Part shown: positions 58,639-64,000 of the stretch, piece by piece
Position numbering within the stretch: the stretch's first letter is position 1
Layout: each line of letters opens with the position of its first letter
From: Kribbella rubisoli
GTDB taxonomy: Bacteria; Actinomycetota; Actinomycetes; Propionibacteriales; Kribbellaceae
Assembly (NCBI RefSeq): GCF_004217145.1
Contig: NZ_SHKR01000018.1
Location: forward strand, 310,001-374,000
Length of the DNA: 64,000 nucleotides
Reading direction: 5' to 3'
Program-made: the position numbers and the translations under genes
Notes under the pieces: model-generated
What the model was told of the DNA's origin: nothing
Database searches by the model: none
Seen by the model: the letters and a program-made list of their open reading frames with translations, nothing else

Positions 58639-59952
58639 GTGGCCTTTGCGAAGGATCAGTGGACGAAGGCTGTTACGCAGTCCGATGGGAAGGTCAAGCG
58701 GGAGCGGGACGATAAGCGTTGGGGGCACGGTAAGCGTTGGCTGGGGGTTTGGACCGATCCGCAGGGGAAGGAGAAGTCTCGGGCGTTCGACACCAAGGTT
58801 CAGGCGTTGCGGTATGCGAATGGGATGGAGACGGATCGGGATCGTGGGGACTATCTCGATCCGAACGCCGGAACGGTGCGACTGGCGGAGATCTGGCCAC
58901 GGTGGATCGGCTCCCGGACCATCGATCCTGCGAGCGAGATTCAGTACGAGTCGAAGTGGCGGCTGCACGTCGAGCCGGTGTTCGGGCGGCGGATGGTCAA
59001 GGGCATCTTGCCGTCTGAGGTCGCGGTCTGGCTGACAGATCTCATGGGCGCCTATGGGCCATCGACGGCCAGGAGCGCGTTCCTGGTGCTCAACGGGTGC
59101 CTTGAACTCGCGGTGGCGGACGAACTCATCAAACGGAACCCAGGCCAGTCGAAGGTCGTCAAGAAGCCCAGTAGACGGTTCTCCAAAGTCGTTGCCTGGT
59201 CGGATGACATGGTGGAGCGCATCGTCGAGGCGCACCCTGAGCGGTTCAGGTTGCTTCCGACGATCGCATCGGCGGCCGGGTTGCGGCAGGGCGAGATGTT
59301 CGGGCTCTCGGTTGACGACTTCGACTTCAGCCTGATGCTCATCAGAGTCCGTCGCCAGGTGAAGCGACTCGGAAAGAAGTTCGTCTTCGCGCTCCCGAAG
59401 AACGACAAGGAGCGGTTCGTTCCGATGGCACCCGTGTTCGCGGAGGCGGTCAAGAGCCACATCGAGCGTTTCGGAACGACCACCATCTCGCTGCCGTGGG
59501 AGCGGCTCGACGGCGATGTCCAGGAGCATGACTTGATCTTCAGCTGGCCGGACGGTCGACACCTTACGGCGCGTCTGCATGACGAGCTCGTGTGGAAGCC
59601 TGCGCTTGCTGCGGCCGGCGTGATCCCGCCGCCGTACAAGGACAGCCGTGGCCGTCGGCGGTTCAAGACCGATCGCACGACCGGACTGCACGCGCTCCGT
59701 CACTACTTCGCAAGCATCACGCTCGCGGACGGGGTCAACATCAAGGAGCTCTCCGAGTACCTCGGTCACCACGATCCGGGGTTCACGCTGCAGATGTACA
59801 CGCATATGCTGCCGTCGTCCTACGACCGCGCTCGGCAGGCTGTCGACCGGCGGCTGGCGCGACTTGCGCAACGGCTGACGGAGCAGTCACGGAGCAGTGC
59901 CGATCAGAGCTGGGATCTCGACGAGATAGATCGAGGTCCCGGCCCGCTCTGA
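58639..59952 (+). CDS. Tyrosine recombinase/integrase
   Basis: 437 residues from GTG 58639, which follows GAGGAGGC. The N-terminal arm-binding part (KRWLGVWTDPQGKEKSRAFD) and core-binding domain (AYGPSTARSAFLVLNGCLEL) are followed by the catalytic domain. Its residues are Arg in AAGLRQGEMFGLSV, Lys in LPKNDKERFVP, H-x-x-R in LHALRHYFAS, His in YLGHHDPGFT and Tyr in LQMYTHMLP. All six catalytic positions are visible, so it may be active. No tRNA or att repeat was found beside it. Confidence 0.9.
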   Translation: MAFAKDQWTKAVTQSDGKVKRERDDKRWGHGKRWLGVWTDPQGKEKSRAFDTKVQALRYANGMETDRDRGDYLDPNAGTVRLAEIWPRWIGSRTIDPASEIQYESKWRLHVEPVFGRRMVKGILPSEVAVWLTDLMGAYGPSTARSAFLVLNGCLELAVADELIKRNPGQSKVVKKPSRRFSKVVAWSDDMVERIVEAHPERFRLLPTIASAAGLRQGEMFGLSVDDFDFSLMLIRVRRQVKRLGKKFVFALPKNDKERFVPMAPVFAEAVKSHIERFGTTTISLPWERLDGDVQEHDLIFSWPDGRHLTARLHDELVWKPALAAAGVIPPPYKDSRGRRRFKTDRTTGLHALRHYFASITLADGVNIKELSEYLGHHDPGFTLQMYTHMLPSSYDRARQAVDRRLARLAQRLTEQSRSSADQSWDLDEIDRGPGPL

Positions 59953-59991
59953 GAGGAACTCGGAGTAGCCCGGAAGGCGTTACGAACAAGG

Positions 59992-61194
59992 CTATTTCAG
60001 CTCGGCCGACGTCTTGCCTAACAGTCTGCGAGCAATGATCAGCTGCTGGATCTGCTGGGTTCCCTCGAAGATGTCGAGGATTTTGCTGTCTCGGGACCAC
60101 TTCTCGAGGAGTTCGTGTTCGGAGTAGCCGAGGGTGCCGGTCAGTTCTACGCAGCGGAGGGTTATGTCGTTGGCGGTGCGGCCGGCTTTGGCTTTGGCTA
60201 TGGAGGCTTGGAGGGAGTTGGGTTGGGCGTTGTCGGCCATCCAGGCGGCCTGGAGGGTGAGGAGGTAGGCGGCTTCCCAGTCGGCTTCCATCGAGAGGTA
60301 CGTCGCGGCGGCGGCGGGCTGTAGATGGATGGGGCGGTCGTAGTCGACGTGTACGCCGGCCTCCGCCAACAGGTCCCGGGTGAGTTCCAGGGACGCGCGG
60401 GCGCAGCCGACCGCCATCGCCGCGACCAGCGGACGGGTGTTGTCGAACGTCTGCATGACGCCCGCGAAGCCCTTGTCGATATCGGCCGTGCCGAGCAGGT
60501 TCGAGCGCGGTACGCGGCAGTTCTCGAAGCGGATGGTCGCGGTGTCGGACGCGCGGATGCCGAGCTTGTGCTCGAGGCGTTCGACCGTCATGCCGGGCGT
60601 GTCCTTCATGACCACGAACGACTTGATCGCTGCCCGGCCGAGCGTCTTGTCGAGCGTCGCCCACACCACCACGGCATCGCACCGGCCGCCGGCGGTGACG
60701 AAGATCTTCTCGCCGTTCAGCACGTAGTCGTCGCCGTCGAGCCGCGCGGTCGTCTGGATGTTCGCCGAGTCGGAGCCGCAGTCCGGCTCGGTGATGGCCA
60801 TCGCGGCCCACACACCGTCGAACCGCTGCAACTGCTCGTCCGACGCCACGGATGCGATCGCCGAGTTGCCGAGTCCCTGCCGCGGCATCGACAGCAGCAG
60901 CCCGACATCACCCCAGCACATCTCCATGATCGACAGGACCGACGACAGGTTCGACCCGTTGACGACGCCCTCTTCCCCAGCCGAAGGACGTCGTACGCCG
61001 GAAGCCCCCGCGCCCGAGCCGGTGCCTGAGGCCCCTAATCCGTCGACCATCGCGGCGAGCATGTCCAGCTCGACCGGGTACTCGTGCTCGGCCAGGTCGT
61101 ACCGGCGCGAATTCGGCCGCAGCATCTCCGCCGCGACCTGATGCGCCTGGTTGACGAAGGCCCGGAACTTGCGCGGAGTCTCGAGGTTGATCAT
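59992..61194 (-). CDS. Acyl-CoA dehydrogenase
   Basis: 400 residues. The family signature is AAMAITEPDCGSDSANIQTT, with VLNGEKIFVTAGGRCDAVVV next and a C-terminal catalytic-type segment KILDIFEGTQQIQQLIIARR. It is FAD-dependent and would pass electrons to ETF. A Gly/Ser-rich insert (GASGTGSGAGASG) lies near residue 55. The ATG at 61194 overlaps the upstream acyl-CoA dehydrogenase stop (TGATG), so the two are coupled and may form a heteromer. Confidence 0.88.
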   Translation of the reverse strand: MINLETPRKFRAFVNQAHQVAAEMLRPNSRRYDLAEHEYPVELDMLAAMVDGLGASGTGSGAGASGVRRPSAGEEGVVNGSNLSSVLSIMEMCWGDVGLLLSMPRQGLGNSAIASVASDEQLQRFDGVWAAMAITEPDCGSDSANIQTTARLDGDDYVLNGEKIFVTAGGRCDAVVVWATLDKTLGRAAIKSFVVMKDTPGMTVERLEHKLGIRASDTATIRFENCRVPRSNLLGTADIDKGFAGVMQTFDNTRPLVAAMAVGCARASLELTRDLLAEAGVHVDYDRPIHLQPAAAATYLSMEADWEAAYLLTLQAAWMADNAQPNSLQASIAKAKAGRTANDITLRCVELTGTLGYSEHELLEKWSRDSKILDIFEGTQQIQQLIIARRLLGKTSAELK

Positions 61195-62498
61195 CAGACC
61201 AGCACCGCCCCTTCCATCACGCCGATCGCTCGCAGGTCGCGGTACCAGCGCTCCACCGGATGCTCCTTCACGAACCCGTGCCCGCCGAGCAGTTGTACGC
61301 CGTCCGTCCCGATCTGCATGCCCTTCTCGGTGCACAACCGCCGCGCCAATGCCACCTCCCGGGCGAACGAAAGCCCTTGCGTAGCACGCGATCCGGCCCG
61401 ATACGTCACGAGTTTCATGCCTTCGAGCTCGATCCCGATGTTCGCGACCATGAACGCGACCGACTGCCGATGGCTGATCGGCTCGCCGAAGGCCTCCCGC
61501 GAGTTCACGTACGGCGTGACGTAGTCGAGCACCGCCCGCGCCGTACCGAGGGCCAATGCACACCACCCGAGCCGCGACAACCGCACGCACTCGGCGTAGT
61601 CGTCCAACGATCCGAGCGGCACGGCCGGCACATCGGTCAGGATCACCCGGCTCAGCGAAGCGGCCCGCAGCCCCATCGAAGGCTCCGCCTCGATCACCAC
61701 TCCCGGGTGATCAGCCTCCACCACGAACAACCGCGGACCGGCGTCCGTCTGCGCGCCGATCACGAACAGCTCCGCCTCGGCGCCTCGCGGTACCAACGAC
61801 TTCACGCCGTTCAGCAGCCCACCCGTGAACCGTGTGCGCACCGAGAACGGATCGAACACCGGCCGCGGCTCGACCAACGCCAGCGCGGCGGCCGGCACAG
61901 ATGAGCCGGTGAAGGAGGGCAGGTACGTCGCCTGCTGCGTCTCGTCGCCCCACAACGAGATCGCCGTACTCACCGCCGACGGCGCCAGACACGCGACCGC
62001 CTGGCCCATGTCGCCGTACGCGAGCGCCTCGGCGACGAGTACGCCGGTCATCGCGGACCGCTCGGTGACGATGCCGCCGAGCTCCTCCGGGACCTCGATC
62101 AGGCTCAGCCCCAGCTCGGCCGACGACTCCAGAACCTTGGCCTCCGTGGCGCAGGCCGTGTCGGCCGCAGAAGCAGCAGGCCGCAGTACGTCGGAGGCGA
62201 ACGAGCGGACGACGTCGACCATCATCTGCTGGTCCTCGGTCGGCGTCAGGTCGAACCGTCCAGTTCCCTTCGCTGCAGGCAACCGCGACGGGCCGGTCAG
62301 CTTCGTAGCGGCCGAGAACCGCCGAGAGAGCGCTCCCGCCGTCCGGAATCCGGTCTTGGTCGCCTCGAACACCACCCGCTCGGCCGGCTTCCGCAGCCCG
62401 AACCGGTCGATCGCCCGCCACCGGGCCAGCTTGTTGAGCAGGGCCACGCCGACCCCGATCGCGTCCCGGCGCCCGCGGGTCTTCTCCTGAAGGCTCAT
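61194..62498 (-). CDS. Acyl-CoA dehydrogenase-like protein
   Basis: 434 residues. The N-terminal extension of about 75 residues precedes the dehydrogenase fold (FDLTPTEDQQMMVDVVRSFA and LIEVPEELGGIVTERSAMTG). PYVNSREAFGEPISHRQSVA and QLLGGHGFVKEHPVERWYRD are typical. The usual E-G-T/x active-site segment reads IGVMEGAVLV at the very end. Together with the coupled gene at 59992 it could form a mixed dehydrogenase as known for actinobacterial steroid enzymes (inference). A divergent LacI gene lies 75 bases away. Confidence 0.85.
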   Translation of the reverse strand: MSLQEKTRGRRDAIGVGVALLNKLARWRAIDRFGLRKPAERVVFEATKTGFRTAGALSRRFSAATKLTGPSRLPAAKGTGRFDLTPTEDQQMMVDVVRSFASDVLRPAASAADTACATEAKVLESSAELGLSLIEVPEELGGIVTERSAMTGVLVAEALAYGDMGQAVACLAPSAVSTAISLWGDETQQATYLPSFTGSSVPAAALALVEPRPVFDPFSVRTRFTGGLLNGVKSLVPRGAEAELFVIGAQTDAGPRLFVVEADHPGVVIEAEPSMGLRAASLSRVILTDVPAVPLGSLDDYAECVRLSRLGWCALALGTARAVLDYVTPYVNSREAFGEPISHRQSVAFMVANIGIELEGMKLVTYRAGSRATQGLSFAREVALARRLCTEKGMQIGTDGVQLLGGHGFVKEHPVERWYRDLRAIGVMEGAVLV

Positions 62499-62573
62499 GC
62501 GGCCAACTGTAAACCGAAGTTACAACCCAGGTCACGCTGTAGCCTGACGCAACCGGTCCGAAGGAGCGCAGCA

Positions 62574-63557
62574 GTGGCGGTCAGCATGTCCGACGTGGCC
62601 CGCCATGCAGGCGTGTCTCAGCGCACCGTCTCGAACGTGGTGAACAACTACGTCCACGTCTCCCCCGCGACCCGCGCCCGCGTCCAGGCCAGCCTCGACG
62701 CCCTCGGCTACCGCCCGAACACCGCGGCCCGCCGCCTGCGGACCGGCCGCACCGGCACCGTCACCCTGGCCGTCCCCACGTTCCGCGAGCGGTACTTCGC
62801 CGACCTCGCCGAAGCCGTCATCGCCGCTGCGCGCGACCGCGGTACGACGATCCTCGTCGAGACGACCGGCGGCCGCCACGACCTCGAGGTCGAGCTGCTC
62901 CGCGGTGGCGGCGACGTCCTCACCGACGGCGTGATCATGAGCGCGGTCTCGCTCAGCCGCACCGACCAGCGCAGTACGCACCCGGTCGTGCTTGTCGGCG
63001 ACCGTGAGCCCGGCAGCGCGATCGACCATGTCGGCATCAAGAACCGTGAGGCGGCTCAGGCCGCTGTCACGCATCTGCTCGACACCGGCCGGCAACGGAT
63101 CCTGCTGCTCGGAGCGAACCACGGCCCGAGACGCTCGTACCAACTCCGCCGCCAGGGTTATCAGGCCGCGCTCAAGAAACGCGGGATCGACCTCGACCCC
63201 GCCCTGATCGTCGACTGCGACTGGACCACCACGACTGCCGCCCAAGCGATCAGCCAGACCTTCCCACAGTTGCGCCCTGACGGCATCTTCGCGATGAACG
63301 ACTCCGCGGCGCTCGGCGCGCTCCGGGCGCTGCAGCGCGGCACCATCGACGTACCAGGCGACGTGTCCGTCATCGGCTTCGACGACATCGTCGAGTCGAG
63401 CCTGTCCACACCGACTCTCAGCACGATCGCTCCGCTCCTCGACGACCTCGCCAGCTCAGCGCTCGACCTGCTCGATGAGCAGTTGGACGACGATCACGTC
63501 CCGCAGCACCGGATGGCCGGCTATGAACTCCGCGTCCGGGAGAGCACCACCCGCTGA
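62574..63557 (+). CDS. LacI-family transcriptional regulator
   Basis: 327 residues from GTG 62574 (AAGGAGCGCAGCA upstream). The helix-turn-helix is SMSDVARHAGVSQRTVSNVV with hinge RVQASLDALGYRPNTAARRL. The ligand domain includes GTVTLAVPTFRERYFADLAE, VGIKNREAAQAAVTHLLDTG, GIFAMNDSAALGALRALQRG and VSVIGFDDIVESSLSTPTLS. It is complete, unlike the LacI remnant at 31473. A palindrome TTTGCTACGTAGTAAA follows its gene and precedes the alcohol dehydrogenase, its likely target. Confidence 0.92.
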   Translation: MAVSMSDVARHAGVSQRTVSNVVNNYVHVSPATRARVQASLDALGYRPNTAARRLRTGRTGTVTLAVPTFRERYFADLAEAVIAAARDRGTTILVETTGGRHDLEVELLRGGGDVLTDGVIMSAVSLSRTDQRSTHPVVLVGDREPGSAIDHVGIKNREAAQAAVTHLLDTGRQRILLLGANHGPRRSYQLRRQGYQAALKKRGIDLDPALIVDCDWTTTTAAQAISQTFPQLRPDGIFAMNDSAALGALRALQRGTIDVPGDVSVIGFDDIVESSLSTPTLSTIAPLLDDLASSALDLLDEQLDDDHVPQHRMAGYELRVRESTTR

Positions 63558-63593
63558 TCCACCTCGACCATCGCGCAAACCCTTGTGGACAGG

Positions 63594-63609
63594 ATTTGCT
63601 ACGTAGTAA
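63594..63609. promoter_or_regulatory. LacI-type operator before the alcohol dehydrogenase
   Basis: TTTGCTACGTAGTAAA is symmetrical at 14 of 16 positions and lies 11 bases before ATG 63621. Its length and central CG fit LacI-family operators. Confidence 0.65.
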
Positions 63610-63620
63610 ATTCCGGCAGC

Positions 63621-64000
63621 ATGACGCGTACCGCCCTCGCCCCCAGGTTCACCGGCGCCGGAAAGATCGAGTTCGCGGACCACGAGTACCCGGACCCCGG
63701 ACCCGGCCAACTCCTCCTCGCCGTCCAGGCCAACGCCCTCTGCGGCACCGACCGGCATCAGTACTACGACGGCTCGTCCGTCGTACCCGGACATGAAGCC
63801 GCCGGCACCGTCCTGCAGGCCGGCGAAGGCACCAACACATCCGTCGGCACCCGCGGCGCCGTCTTCCTGATGGACTTCTGCGGCGAGTGCCGCAGCTGCA
63901 AGCTGAGCGCCACCAACCAGTGCCTCGCCAAGCGGGCCGACATGGGGTTCAGCCACGACGGCGGCTACGGCCCGTACGAGCTGGTGCACGAGTCGAACTT
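63621..64000 (+). CDS. Zinc-binding alcohol dehydrogenase, 3' end beyond window
   Basis: The first 126 codons are present. They show the MDR N-terminal domain: the catalytic zinc Cys in NALCGTDRHQYYDG, His-Glu in VVPGHEAAGTVLQAG and the structural zinc cluster CGECRSCKLSATNQC. Proteins of this group oxidise sugar alcohols or similar substrates with NAD(P)+. The gene follows the LacI regulator and has its likely operator in front, so it is probably induced by a carbohydrate. Confidence 0.88.
   Translation, partial: MTRTALAPRFTGAGKIEFADHEYPDPGPGQLLLAVQANALCGTDRHQYYDGSSVVPGHEAAGTVLQAGEGTNTSVGTRGAVFLMDFCGECRSCKLSATNQCLAKRADMGFSHDGGYGPYELVHESN

Noticed and set aside
1-64000. CRISPR array, rRNA genes, restriction or other defence systems, secondary-metabolite cluster
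   Set aside because: No regularly spaced repeats, rRNA-like sequence, defence genes or PKS/NRPS domains were seen on either strand. The NERD fragment alone is not evidence of a defence system.

Overview
The window is a high-GC chromosomal segment of an actinobacterium. The GC-rich third codon positions, AGGAGG-type ribosome sites, three large LuxR-type (LAL) regulators, tandem universal stress proteins, an actinobacterial GMC oxidoreductase and a PHA synthase operon fit a soil member of the Propionibacteriales such as Kribbella or Nocardioides. The genus is inferred and was not tested.

Layout. 1-10 kb: a membrane protein cut by the left edge, an epoxide hydrolase, a tandem Usp protein, a decayed coiled-coil gene next to a broken ISL3 element, an MFS exporter, a phosphoribosyltransferase and a GH15 glycosidase. 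10-17 kb: a crotonase, then a decayed block (unknown protein, Dyp peroxidase joined to an MFS tail), a second crotonase, and divergently a GMC oxidoreductase, a Rieske-like ferredoxin with an unusual ligand set and a membrane protein. 16.4-29 kb: stress-type genes (phosphoribosyltransferase, Usp, two LAL regulators, two VOC proteins, alpha/beta hydrolases, HdeD-like protein, coiled-coil protein). 29.6-31.3 kb: a secreted tannase/feruloyl-esterase-like enzyme.

31.4-42.2 kb is a gene graveyard with a few intact genes (an SDR, a third LAL regulator, DoxX, a coiled-coil protein). It holds pieces of LacI, a NERD protein, two alpha/beta hydrolases, NDH-2, two integrases, an SDR, an AMP-ligase and AtuA, plus the 3' half of a tRNA-Thr that looks like an attachment site. 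39.9-51.7 kb is one regulated metabolic unit. A TetR regulator sits between divergent operons: PHA synthase and depolymerase to the left; extradiol dioxygenase, FAH-type hydrolase, acyl-CoA ligase, DoxX and flavin hydroxylase to the right. A further leftward operon carries a coiled-coil protein, a short VOC-like protein, DoxX and a broken CoA ligase. Copies of a TGACGATATCGTCA palindrome stand in front of these transcription units, so aromatic-ring breakdown and PHA metabolism are probably co-regulated.

51.7-58.2 kb: an NRAMP remnant, CorA, an AI-2E family transporter, a further coiled-coil gene, a Usp remnant, a truncated secreted protein and a PadR-controlled membrane gene pair. 58.6-60 kb: an intact tyrosine integrase. 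60-64 kb: two coupled acyl-CoA dehydrogenases, a LacI regulator and the start of a zinc alcohol dehydrogenase with a LacI-like operator.

Pseudogenes are clustered, and most carry single-base indels, while the genes between them are intact. This argues for real decay, but read-level confirmation would settle it.
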